Source: DATBRG01 sp036560445
GTDB taxonomy: Bacteria > Pseudomonadota > Gammaproteobacteria > Burkholderiales > Methylophilaceae
Length of the DNA stretch: 64,000 nucleotides
NCBI GenBank assembly: GCA_036560445.1
Contig: DATBRG010000003.1
Coordinates: 1-64,000 of the forward strand
Reading direction: 5' to 3'
The notes beneath the pieces are model-generated. The model did not search any database. It saw only the letters and a list, made by a program, of their open reading frames with translations, and was not told the DNA's origin. Below are positions 42,769-51,165 of the stretch, piece after piece. Every line of letters begins with the position of its first letter. The stretch's first letter is position 1. The position numbers and the translations under genes were made by a program.

Positions 42769-43833
42769 TTACATTGCGGCTACGACTTGGTCGCCCATTT
42801 CTGAGCACGATACACGCTTCATGCCTGGTTCAAAGATGTCACCGGTACGATACCCAGCAGCCAGCACCTTCTTCACAGCGCCTTCGATACGGCTGGCAGA
42901 AGCTTCATCATTGAAGGTGTAGCGCATCATCATGGCGGCGGAAAGGATGGTCGCCAGCGGATTTGCCAGGTTCTTGCCGGCGATATCAGGTGCGGAACCG
43001 TGGGCGGGTTCGTACAGACCCTTCTTGGTCTCATTCAGCGATGCAGAAGCCAGCATACCGATGGAACCAGTGAGCATCGAAGCCTCGTCGGAGAGGATAT
43101 CGCCAAAGATGTTGCCGGTGACGATCACATCGAACTGCTTGGGGTTGCGGATCAGCTGCATGGCAGCGTTATCGACGTACATGTGGGTTAGCTGCACCTC
43201 CGGGTATTCTTTGGCGACATCGATGACGATCTCTTTCCAGAATTCGGTGGTTTCCAACACGTTGGCCTTATCTACGGAACACAGCTTCTTGTTGCGCTTC
43301 ATGGCGATGCCGAAAGCCACGTGGGCGATACGGCGCACTTCGGATTCAGTGTAGATCATGGTATTCAGCGCTTCGCGCTCGCCATTCTCGTTGGTACGCA
43401 TGCCGCGTGGCTGGCCGAAGTAGATGTCACCTGTGAGTTCGCGCACGATCATGATGTCGAGGCCTGCAACCACTTCTGGCTTCAGGGTCGAAGCATTTGC
43501 CAGCTCAGAGAACAACACGGCTGGACGCAGGTTGGCGAACAGGCCGAGATCCTTGCGGATACCAAGCAGGCCACGCTCCGGACGCAGTGGGCGATCCAGC
43601 GTGTCATATTGCGGGCCGCCAACAGCGCCGAGCAGCACTGCATCAGCAGCACGGCAGATTTTCTGGGTGAACTCAGGATATGGTGAACCATAAGCGTCAT
43701 AACCTGCGCCGCCCAGTGGCGCTTCTTCAAATTCCATCTTCATGCCTTCGCTGCGGAGTACATCCAGCACGCGTATGGCTTGAGTCATGATTTCCGGGCC
43801 GATGCCATCACCTGGCAGAACTGCAATTTTCAT
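42769..43833 (-). CDS. leuB: LeuB, 3-isopropylmalate dehydrogenase
   Basis: 354 residues of the beta-decarboxylating dehydrogenase family. GDGIGPEI is at the start, and NIFGDILSDEASMLTGS is the NAD/metal site. It oxidises 3-isopropylmalate to 2-oxoisocaproate precursor in leucine synthesis, and can serve the citramalate route to isoleucine made available by CimA (47310). It is the last gene of leuC-leuD-leuB, 18 bp after leuD, followed by a terminator. Confidence 0.97.
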   Translation of the reverse strand: MKIAVLPGDGIGPEIMTQAIRVLDVLRSEGMKMEFEEAPLGGAGYDAYGSPYPEFTQKICRAADAVLLGAVGGPQYDTLDRPLRPERGLLGIRKDLGLFANLRPAVLFSELANASTLKPEVVAGLDIMIVRELTGDIYFGQPRGMRTNENGEREALNTMIYTESEVRRIAHVAFGIAMKRNKKLCSVDKANVLETTEFWKEIVIDVAKEYPEVQLTHMYVDNAAMQLIRNPKQFDVIVTGNIFGDILSDEASMLTGSIGMLASASLNETKKGLYEPAHGSAPDIAGKNLANPLATILSAAMMMRYTFNDEASASRIEGAVKKVLAAGYRTGDIFEPGMKRVSCSEMGDQVVAAM

Positions 43834-43851
43834 TTATATTTCCCTTACTAA

Positions 43852-44490
43852 TTAGGCAAATAGCCAAGGTTGTGAAAGTTTATGTTTAGATTCAAATGCC
43901 TTGATTTCATCAGCATGCTGAAGGGTCAAGCCGATCTCATCCAGGCCATTCAACAGGCAATGCTTGCGGTGTGGCGTGATATCGAACTTGAATGACTCGC
44001 CGGAGGGCATGGTCACGGTCTGCGACTCAAGGTCCACATTCAGGTGGTAACCTTCGGTCGCGGTGCACTGTGCAAATAGCTTATCTACAATGTCATGCGA
44101 AGCGACGATAGGCAAAATGCCGTTCTTGTAGCAGTTGCCGAAGAAGATGTCGGCGAACGATGGCGCGATGATGACTTGGAAGCCGAAATCTTCAATCGCC
44201 CACGGCGCGTGCTCACGGCTTGATCCACAGCCGAAATTCTCGCGTGCTAGCATAATCTGCGCATTCTTGTAGCGCGGCTGGTTGAGCACGAAATCCTTGT
44301 TTAACGGACGTGTGCTGCAATCCATGCCTGGCTCGCCGTGGTCGGTATAGCGCCATTCATCGAAAAGGTAAGGGCCGAAGCCTGAACGCTTGATAGACTT
44401 CAAGAACTGCTTAGGGATGATCGCATCCGTATCCACATTGGCGCGGTCAAGCGGGGCTACAAGCCCGTCAATTTTAGTAAAAGCTTTCAT
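43852..44490 (-). CDS. leuD: LeuD, isopropylmalate isomerase small subunit
   Basis: 212 residues. The N-terminal VAPLDRANVDTDAIIPKQFLK and ARENFGCGSSREHAPWA are characteristic. With LeuC it converts 2- to 3-isopropylmalate, and probably citramalate to methylmalate. It begins 12 bp after the leuC stop codon in the same operon. Confidence 0.97.
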   Translation of the reverse strand: MKAFTKIDGLVAPLDRANVDTDAIIPKQFLKSIKRSGFGPYLFDEWRYTDHGEPGMDCSTRPLNKDFVLNQPRYKNAQIMLARENFGCGSSREHAPWAIEDFGFQVIIAPSFADIFFGNCYKNGILPIVASHDIVDKLFAQCTATEGYHLNVDLESQTVTMPSGESFKFDITPHRKHCLLNGLDEIGLTLQHADEIKAFESKHKLSQPWLFA

Positions 44491-44502
44491 GGTTTCTCCC
44501 TC

Positions 44503-45912
44503 TTATGCTTGAGTGCGAATATCGACAAAATGACCGGCGATAGCTGCTGCTGCTGCCATTTGCGGGCTCACTAGGTGAGTGCGACCACCCTGCCCCTGAC
44601 GGCCTTCGAAATTACGGTTGGAGGTAGATGCGCAACGCTCGCCCGGAGAGAGCTTGTCAGCGTTCATAGCAAGACACATGGAACAGCCCGGCTCGCGCCA
44701 CTCAAAACCGGCATCGATGAAAATCTTGTCCAGGCCTTCTGACTCAGCCTGGCGCTTGACGATACCGGAGCCCGGCACTACAAGTGCCAATGCGATATTG
44801 GAGGCGATCTTTCTGCCCTTGATCACGCCAGCGGCGGCACGCAAATCTTCGATACGTGAATTGGTGCAGGAGCCGATGAATATTTTGTCGAGCTTGATCT
44901 GGTTAATTGGTGTATTGGCAACGAGGCCCATGTATTTGAGTGCGTTCTCAATACTGGTACGCTTGGTTGGGTCGGCTTCCTTGGCCGGATCAGGCACATT
45001 AGAGCCGATAGGTAATACTTGCTCAGGTGAAGTACCCCAGGTCACTTGCGGGGCAATGTCTTCACCACGCATCTCGACCACCACGTCAAACTTGGCGTCA
45101 TCGTCCGAGCGCAAGGTCTTCCAATAGGCCACAGCCTTGTCCCAGTCTTCGCCCTTAGGCGCGTGGGCGCGACCCTTGAGATATTCAGCGGTCTTTTCGT
45201 CTGGCGCTACCATGCCGGAACGTGCACCAGCTTCGATCGCCAGATTGCATACCGTCATGCGACCTTCCATGGAAAGGCTGCGAATTACCGAGCCTGCGTA
45301 CTCAATGGTATAGCCCGTACCGCCAGCAGTGCCAATGCGGCCGATCACGGCCAAGGCTACGTCCTTGGCAGTCACGCCCAAGCCTAACTGGCCTTCGATG
45401 CGAACCAGCATATTCTTGGCTTTTTTGGCGATCAGTGTTTGCGTTGCCAACACGTGCTCCACTTCCGAGGTACCGATACCATGGGCGAAAGCGCCGAAAG
45501 CGCCATGGGTGGAGGTATGGCTATCACCGCAAACCACAGTCATCCCGGGCAAGGTGGTACCATTTTCCGGCCCGATGACGTGGATGATGCCTTGGTTGGC
45601 GTTCTTGAACGGGAAATAGACCAGCGCGCCGAACTCCTTGATGTTGCTGTCCAGAGTTTCTACCTGCAAACGCGAGATCGGGTCTTCAATACCCTTATCC
45701 CAATCCTTAGTTGGCGTGTTGTGATCCGGGTTAGCCACCACGGAACCTTTGCGCCAGAGCTTACGGCCCGCCATGCGCATGCCTTCATAGGCCTGCGCAC
45801 TGGTGACTTCATGTACCAGATGGCGATCGATATAGAGCAAACAGGTACCGTCGGAATCTTCTCGAACTACGTGCGACTCCCATACCTTGTCGTAAAGTGT
45901 TTTGCCAGCCAT
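44503..45912 (-). CDS. leuC: LeuC, isopropylmalate isomerase large subunit
   Basis: 469 residues of the aconitase superfamily. Iron-sulfur cysteines are in GSCTNSRIEDLRAA and GCSMCLAMN. CGDSHTSTHGAFGAFAHGIGTSEVEHVLATQ holds other active-site residues. It is the first gene of leuCDB. GAGGAG precedes its ATG. The divergent regulator starts 144 bp away. Confidence 0.97.
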   Translation of the reverse strand: MAGKTLYDKVWESHVVREDSDGTCLLYIDRHLVHEVTSAQAYEGMRMAGRKLWRKGSVVANPDHNTPTKDWDKGIEDPISRLQVETLDSNIKEFGALVYFPFKNANQGIIHVIGPENGTTLPGMTVVCGDSHTSTHGAFGAFAHGIGTSEVEHVLATQTLIAKKAKNMLVRIEGQLGLGVTAKDVALAVIGRIGTAGGTGYTIEYAGSVIRSLSMEGRMTVCNLAIEAGARSGMVAPDEKTAEYLKGRAHAPKGEDWDKAVAYWKTLRSDDDAKFDVVVEMRGEDIAPQVTWGTSPEQVLPIGSNVPDPAKEADPTKRTSIENALKYMGLVANTPINQIKLDKIFIGSCTNSRIEDLRAAAGVIKGRKIASNIALALVVPGSGIVKRQAESEGLDKIFIDAGFEWREPGCSMCLAMNADKLSPGERCASTSNRNFEGRQGQGGRTHLVSPQMAAAAAIAGHFVDIRTQA

Positions 45913-46021
45913 AGCAACTCCTCAAATTAATTCAATAAGTTAGAGAGCCTTCAAACCCGATAGCACTCTCAATTGGTGCATAGGATATCTCTATATTCAT
46001 ACCGTAACAATAATAGTGGTT

Positions 46022-46031
46022 ATACTAGTAT
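46022..46031. promoter_or_regulatory. Palindrome between leuC and the MmyB-like regulator
   Basis: ATACTAGTAT is a perfect 10-base palindrome, 26 bases upstream of the regulator start codon and about 110 bases from leuC. Its size and place suit an autoregulatory operator for the adjacent XRE protein. No experiment or comparison supports this. Confidence 0.35.
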
Positions 46032-46056
46032 TGGTATTAACACCTTAACTAGGATT

Positions 46057-46866
46057 ATGGACACCAGACGTAAAGAATTAGGCGACTTCTTACAGGTACT
46101 ACGCCAGCGCTCAGCTCCTGAAGAGTTTGGCTTTCCGGTAGGTAATCGGCGACGCACCAAAGGTTTACGCCGTGAAGAGGTTGCCCAACTCGCTGGCATC
46201 AGTCCGACCTGGTATACCTGGATAGAACAAGGCCGAGAAGTAAATGTATCCGCCGATGCGCTTGATAGGCTAGCTGAAGTGCTTAAGTTATCGCGTTCAG
46301 AACGAGACTACCTGTTCGAAATGGCTGACCGGCGTGACCATAAGGCAGCACATCGGGAAGAGCAGGATATAGCACCAGCGGAGTTGGTCGACATGCTCGC
46401 GGATTTTGCCATTCCGGCCTATGTCATGGGCAGCTATTGGGATCTGCTGGCCTGGAATCCACTCGCCGCTGAACTATTCACCGGCTGGCTTGATCAGCCC
46501 ATTCCTAAAGATACACCTTCCCCTAACCTACTTAAGTTCGTATTCATGATGCCGCAAGCCAAAGAATTCGTCGTCAACTGGGAGCTACGTGCACGCCGTA
46601 TCGTGGCTGAATTCCGAGCTGATTGCCGTAGTCGGCTGGAAGAGCCAGCAATGCAACGGCTGGTAGCCGAACTCACACAATCCAGCCCGGAATTTGCAAG
46701 ATTCTGGCAACAGCACGATGTTCTCGAACGCCAGGGCGGCGAGCGGGCATTTAACCACTCCAAGCGGGGACTGATCAGCTTCCGCCAGCTGACGTTGCGG
46801 CCAATAGATCAGGATCAGCTGAAACTGGTATTGCTAAAACCCATGAATGGCATAGTTAATGCATAA
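46057..46866 (+). CDS. XRE-type regulator with MmyB-like ligand domain
   Basis: 269 residues. An N-terminal XRE helix-turn-helix (RREEVAQLAGISPTWYTWIEQGREVNVSADALDRLAEVL) is followed by a MmyB-like domain, MGSYWDLLAWNPLAAELF, which resembles a PAS-type ligand fold. Such regulators control neighbouring oxidoreductase or transport genes in many bacteria. ATG 46057 is the best start, with AGGA ahead. It stands divergent from leuCDB and 64 bp before a small unknown gene. Confidence 0.88.
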   Translation: MDTRRKELGDFLQVLRQRSAPEEFGFPVGNRRRTKGLRREEVAQLAGISPTWYTWIEQGREVNVSADALDRLAEVLKLSRSERDYLFEMADRRDHKAAHREEQDIAPAELVDMLADFAIPAYVMGSYWDLLAWNPLAAELFTGWLDQPIPKDTPSPNLLKFVFMMPQAKEFVVNWELRARRIVAEFRADCRSRLEEPAMQRLVAELTQSSPEFARFWQQHDVLERQGGERAFNHSKRGLISFRQLTLRPIDQDQLKLVLLKPMNGIVNA

Positions 46867-46930
46867 GTTATAGCGAATCCGCGATCCGGATTCATGTATC
46901 CATTCTACAACCCATTGAAAGGATAGAAAA

Positions 46931-47290
46931 ATGACTAAGCATTTAACCAACCATCAGATCGACGTAGGCTCGCAAATTGATGAGCTTTATGGCATCGAAC
47001 GCACCAAAGAAGAGATTGCGCTGCAAATCATCAGGAAGACACTAGCACTAGGTGTCAATCTTGGGATCGCCCGCCAGGATTTACTGGCGGCAGTATTTTC
47101 TGCTTCCAGAAATACCGTGAACGACGAACACCTTGATCTCCTGATCCCGACAGAGGCTGAGATACTGTTACAGGATTACTGCCATGTCGCCGGGTTTGAC
47201 CTGTACACGCAAAAAGAGTCCATCGTTAAACACCACATGCCGGATTTTGTGCAGGAAAATTACGTCAAGCATCACGCTATCGCAGCTTGA
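46931..47290 (+). CDS. Small soluble protein of unknown function
   Basis: 119 residues, mostly helical by composition. The stretch IDELYGIERTKEEIALQIIRKTLALGVNLGIARQDLLAAV looks like a helix-turn-helix or paired-helix region, and the C-terminus contains four histidines. No membrane segment or signal. AAAGGAT precedes the ATG. I do not recognise the family. The gene follows the MmyB-like regulator on the same strand and could be its target. Confidence 0.6.
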   Translation: MTKHLTNHQIDVGSQIDELYGIERTKEEIALQIIRKTLALGVNLGIARQDLLAAVFSASRNTVNDEHLDLLIPTEAEILLQDYCHVAGFDLYTQKESIVKHHMPDFVQENYVKHHAIAA

Positions 47291-47309
47291 CGGGGCCAAG
47301 CTTGACCGA

Positions 47310-48896
47310 TTAAGTGCCTGAGAAGGCCAGTCGCTCCTGATCGCGAACCAGCTTATACTCGATAGAGTCAATCAGGGCATGCCATGAGGCATCTATGATG
47401 TCAGTAGAAACGCCTATGGTAGTCCAGCTCTCATGCTGGTCCCTGGATTCAATTAGCACCCGTACCTTGGCCGCAGATGCCTGGTCGGAATCCAGCACGC
47501 GTACTTTGTAATCAGTCAGCTTGATCTCGCTGATAGCGGGGTAAAAGTGCTCCAGCGCCTTGCGTACCGCTTTATCCAGTGCATTGACTGGCCCATCGCC
47601 TTCTGCTGCAGTCACTTCTTCTTGGCCATCCACTGCAATCTTGATAATGACTGAAGAATTCATGCCATTCACTGCAGGCTCATGGATATTAACTTTGTAT
47701 TCACGCAGGTCAAAAAATGGCTTGTGCTTACCCAGCAACTTGCGAACCAGAAGCTGGAACGAACTTTCGGCACTTTCAAACTGATAACCCTCATGCTCCA
47801 TATCCTTGAGGTGATCGAGAATGTGCTTGGTTTCTGCCGAGTCTTTGGTCAGGGAAGCATCTACCTGGTTGATCTTGGCCAATAGAGCACTGCGTCCGGC
47901 GACTTCTGACACTAGAATATGGCGGGCATTACCAACAACCTCCGGGTTGATGTGCTCATAGGAAATCGGATTCTTGCTTACCGCATCGATATGCATCCCG
48001 CCTTTATGTGAAAAGGCATCATTACCGACATAAGCGGCTTTTTCATTGAATGCAGCATTAGCGATCTCGCTTACATAGCGTGCCACCGAGGTCAGATGAC
48101 CCATGCTTGTATCGGGGATGCATAGACGGCCCAGTTTGAGCTGCAAATTCGGGATAATCGAACACAGGTTGGCATTACCGCAGCGCTCACCTATGCCATT
48201 GATAGTTCCCTGCACCTGCACCGCTCCAGCTTGCACCGCAGCAACCGAGTTAGCAACGGCCATCTCCGAGTCGTTATGGCAATGAATGCCAATCTGCGCT
48301 TTGAAGCGCTTTACAACCTTTTCGGTAATGCTAAAGACATCATTAGGGAAACTGCCGCCGTTGGTATCGCAAAGGCATAGCGTATCGGCCCCGGCATCTG
48401 CAGCCACTTGCAGCGTTTGCATCGCGTAATCAGGGTTAGCCTTGTAACCGTCAAAAAAATGCTCGGCATCAAACACTACTTCCTTGCCATTTTTCTTGAG
48501 AAAGCCGATGGTATCGCTGATCATGCTCAGGTTTTCATCCAGCGTGGTACGCAGGATATCTGTCACCTGATAATCCCAGCTCTTGCCGAAAATGGCGACC
48601 GCAGGGGTGTTCGCATCCAGTAGCGATAGCAGGTTCTTATCCTGTTCAACGGCAGCTTTTACCTTGCGCGTGCTGCCAAAAGCGATGATCTTGGAATTTT
48701 TTAGCTTGAGATCGGCGACACGATTAAAGAACTCCATGTCCTTGGGATTAGAACCAGGGTTGCCGGCCTCGATATAGCTAATGCCAAGTTCATCCAGACG
48801 CTGCACAATCTTGATTTTGTCCTCGACTGAGAACGAAATACCCTGCGCCTGTGCGCCGTCACGCAGGGTTGAGTCATAGATAAAAACTTGCGACAT
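47310..48896 (-). CDS. cimA: CimA, (R)-citramalate synthase
   Basis: 528 residues. The HMGL-like catalytic barrel begins YDSTLRDGAQAQGISF; a LeuA-allosteric-type domain lies at about residues 390-520. Sequence class is CimA, not 2-isopropylmalate synthase, since QAQGISFSVEDK is typical. It condenses pyruvate with acetyl-CoA into citramalate, which LeuCDB turns into 2-oxobutyrate for isoleucine. The nearby leuCDB genes fit this pathway. Confidence 0.9.
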   Translation of the reverse strand: MSQVFIYDSTLRDGAQAQGISFSVEDKIKIVQRLDELGISYIEAGNPGSNPKDMEFFNRVADLKLKNSKIIAFGSTRKVKAAVEQDKNLLSLLDANTPAVAIFGKSWDYQVTDILRTTLDENLSMISDTIGFLKKNGKEVVFDAEHFFDGYKANPDYAMQTLQVAADAGADTLCLCDTNGGSFPNDVFSITEKVVKRFKAQIGIHCHNDSEMAVANSVAAVQAGAVQVQGTINGIGERCGNANLCSIIPNLQLKLGRLCIPDTSMGHLTSVARYVSEIANAAFNEKAAYVGNDAFSHKGGMHIDAVSKNPISYEHINPEVVGNARHILVSEVAGRSALLAKINQVDASLTKDSAETKHILDHLKDMEHEGYQFESAESSFQLLVRKLLGKHKPFFDLREYKVNIHEPAVNGMNSSVIIKIAVDGQEEVTAAEGDGPVNALDKAVRKALEHFYPAISEIKLTDYKVRVLDSDQASAAKVRVLIESRDQHESWTTIGVSTDIIDASWHALIDSIEYKLVRDQERLAFSGT

Positions 48897-48910
48897 TGAT
48901 GGCTGGTCAG

Positions 48911-48960
48911 AAAAATTGAATAGGCGCTATTTTACCCTAGCCTTTCGATTATGGCGCCTA
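48911..48960 (-). terminator. Probable terminator after the quinone reductase gene
   Basis: Read on the minus strand, TAGGCGCCAT (48960-48951) pairs with ATAGCGCCTA (48930-48921), nine of ten bases plus a possible G-U pair, and TTTTT follows at 48915-48911. It lies between the oxidoreductase stop codon at 48975 and the cimA start at 48896. Confidence 0.5.
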
Positions 48961-48974
48961 AAGTCTGGCGCACA

Positions 48975-49964
48975 TCAAACCGTAACGACGATTTTTCCTA
49001 TCTGTTGGTTTGATTCCATGTAGCGATGCGCCTCGACGATTTGTTCCAGAGGGAATGTTTTAGCTATTACCGGCTTCAACTTACCTGAGGCCAGGCCATC
49101 AATCACGAATTGCTTGGCATGCGCCAGCCGTTGTGGGTTCGATGTGACCTCAAATAATGTATAACCACGAATGGTTAGTTGCTTGCCGATCAAGGTAAAT
49201 AAAGGCAGCGGCGTAGCCTCGGCACTCAGCGCACCATACTGGAAAATAATACCGCCCTGGGCTGTAGCTTCCGCCAGCTTGCTGATGGTCGGCCCGCCTA
49301 CCGGATCGAACACCACGCGCGCGCCCTTGCCAGCTGTAATTCGGTTAGTTTCAGCTACAAGATCCTGTTCTTCGGCAGCAATAACATGCTTTGCACCCGC
49401 CTTTAGCAGAGCCTCACGCTTGTTACTGTAACGCGTCAGTGCAATTGGTGTTGCTCCAACCAGATTGGCTATCTCGATTGCAGCAAGGCCTACGCTACTG
49501 GAGGCGGCCGTTATCAGCACGAAATCACCAGCTTTGATATCAGCTATCTCAATCAAGGCACCCTCGGCAGTCAGGTATTGCATCCAGATGGCTGCTGCTT
49601 CGACCCAGGACAACGATGCTGGATGTTTGGCCACCGCAGCTACCGGCACATTGACCAGCTCACCGTAAACCCCGTACTGATTGAGCGAAAATGCAGGCAC
49701 TGTGCTAACTGCGTCTCCAATACTGAACCCGCTCACACCCTCGCCCACTGCGGCCACTTCACCTGCAGCCTCATACCCCAGCCTTGCCGGCAATTGCGGA
49801 GCTTCCAGATACTGCCCGCTACGGAACATGGATTCAGCGCGATTCAAGCCTAGAGCGCGAACCTTAATCTGAATCTCACCCTTGGCTGGTGGCGCTACTT
49901 GCTCCTCAACAATTTCCAGAACTTCTGGGCCTCCGGTTTGCTTAAACCTGACTATACGTGACAT
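48975..49964 (-). CDS. Zinc-independent NADPH:quinone oxidoreductase-like protein
   Basis: 329 residues of the medium-chain dehydrogenase superfamily. It has the GroES-like N-terminus (GYEAAGEVAAVGEGV) and a Rossmann domain (VLITAASSSVGLAAIEIANLVGA) without the catalytic zinc cysteine and histidine set. Such proteins reduce quinones or unsaturated carbonyls. It starts 26 bp after the gene at 49991 ends, so they are probably cotranscribed. Confidence 0.85.
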   Translation of the reverse strand: MSRIVRFKQTGGPEVLEIVEEQVAPPAKGEIQIKVRALGLNRAESMFRSGQYLEAPQLPARLGYEAAGEVAAVGEGVSGFSIGDAVSTVPAFSLNQYGVYGELVNVPVAAVAKHPASLSWVEAAAIWMQYLTAEGALIEIADIKAGDFVLITAASSSVGLAAIEIANLVGATPIALTRYSNKREALLKAGAKHVIAAEEQDLVAETNRITAGKGARVVFDPVGGPTISKLAEATAQGGIIFQYGALSAEATPLPLFTLIGKQLTIRGYTLFEVTSNPQRLAHAKQFVIDGLASGKLKPVIAKTFPLEQIVEAHRYMESNQQIGKIVVTV

Positions 49965-49990
49965 TTATTTATCTCCTGATAATGTAAAAA

Positions 49991-51013
49991 TTAGTTCCAG
50001 CCTGATAGCACGATTTTGCCAATTGCACTGCCTGCTTCAAGCTGCGCATGGGCTGCTCGTAAGTTGGCAGCGTTGATAGGCGACAACACCTGCTTGAGGG
50101 TGGAACGGATAAGCCCTTGTTCGACCAGTGCCGTCACCCATCCCAGAATACGGTGCTGCTCGTCCATATCTGGCGTGCGGAATAATGAGCGTGTAAACAT
50201 TGATTCCCAAACCAGGGTCACACTCTTCATCTTGAACTTGGTCAGGTTCTGCGGCTGTACACTATCCACCAATAGGCATACCTTACCCTGCGGCTTAATA
50301 AGCTCGGCCATAGTGTCGAAATAAGCATCGGTGTCGCTATTACAGAGAATATAGTCCACCTGCGCCAATCCCAATTCTGTAAGTTGCGGTACGAGCGGCT
50401 TGCGGTGGTCGACCACATGCTCTGCCCCTAGTTCACGGACCCAGGCTATCGTTTCCGGACGAGAGGCTGTTGCGATTACGGTCAGCCCGGCAACTTGCTT
50501 GGCCAACTGTATAGCAACAGAGCCAACACCACCTGCGCCGCCGATAATCAATATAGATTTTCCCTGATTAGCTGCCTTACCCATGGCAATACCCATGCGA
50601 TCAAAAAGTGACTCCCAAGCAGTGACTGCTGTTAGTGGCAATGCCGCTGCCTGCTCGTAATTAAGGCTTTGAGGCATACGCCCTACCAACCGCTCATCAA
50701 CCAGCTGGTATTCAGCATTGGAGCCGGGCCGACCAATCTCGCCCGAATAATAGACATGCTCACCTACCTTGAACAGTGAGCACTCGGGGCCGACTTGCAC
50801 CACCTCGCCAGCGGCATCCCAGCCTAGAACTTTAGGCTGAGTTTCAACCTTATCTTTGGGTTTGCGCACTTTAGTGTCGATTGGGTTAACCGCTATGGCG
50901 TGAACCCGCACGAGCAGGTCACGCGCTATAGTCTCTGGCATAGGTAGTTCGATATCCATCAGAGATTCAGGGTTGTCGATAGGCAGATAGCGTAGTAAAC
51001 CAACGGCTTTCAT
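49991..51013 (-). CDS. Medium-chain zinc-type alcohol dehydrogenase/quinone reductase
   Basis: 340 residues. The N-terminal PIDTKVRKP and VLGWDAAGEVVQVG, and the nucleotide motif LIIGGAGGVGSVAIQLAKQ, place it in the ZADH/quinone-reductase branch. A zinc site is not complete. It likely reduces enones or quinones with NADPH. First of a two-gene unit with 48975-49964; a terminator hairpin lies upstream at 51041-51084. Confidence 0.84.
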   Translation of the reverse strand: MKAVGLLRYLPIDNPESLMDIELPMPETIARDLLVRVHAIAVNPIDTKVRKPKDKVETQPKVLGWDAAGEVVQVGPECSLFKVGEHVYYSGEIGRPGSNAEYQLVDERLVGRMPQSLNYEQAAALPLTAVTAWESLFDRMGIAMGKAANQGKSILIIGGAGGVGSVAIQLAKQVAGLTVIATASRPETIAWVRELGAEHVVDHRKPLVPQLTELGLAQVDYILCNSDTDAYFDTMAELIKPQGKVCLLVDSVQPQNLTKFKMKSVTLVWESMFTRSLFRTPDMDEQHRILGWVTALVEQGLIRSTLKQVLSPINAANLRAAHAQLEAGSAIGKIVLSGWN

Positions 51014-51040
51014 GGCAATTCCATTCCATATCTACAAAAA

Positions 51041-51084
51041 TAAAATGCTAGCACGCCACAAGGGAGGAGAAATGGCGTGCTAGC
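51041..51084 (-). terminator. Rho-independent terminator of the iron alcohol dehydrogenase gene
   Basis: GCTAGCACGCCA (51047-51058) and TGGCGTGCTAGC (51073-51084) form a perfect 12-bp inverted repeat with a 14-base loop. On the minus strand the stem is followed by ATTTTATTTTTG. It is the most regular hairpin in the window. It would end transcription from 51166-52317. Confidence 0.82.
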
Positions 51085-51165
51085 GAGGCCCATCAAAAGT
51101 AAAGGGGATAACTTTTGACGATGGCCTAAACTTTTAAACTGGCTCTTTTCAATTCGGCCTGTTGC

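Noticed and set aside
45222..45578. Long open frames antisense to leuC, ligA, smc, mutL and others
   Set aside because: They lie fully inside well-supported genes on the other strand, have atypical residue composition and no ribosome binding sites.
45913..46056. Leader peptide or attenuator ahead of leuC
   Set aside because: No short frame with clustered leucine codons and no alternative hairpins were seen.
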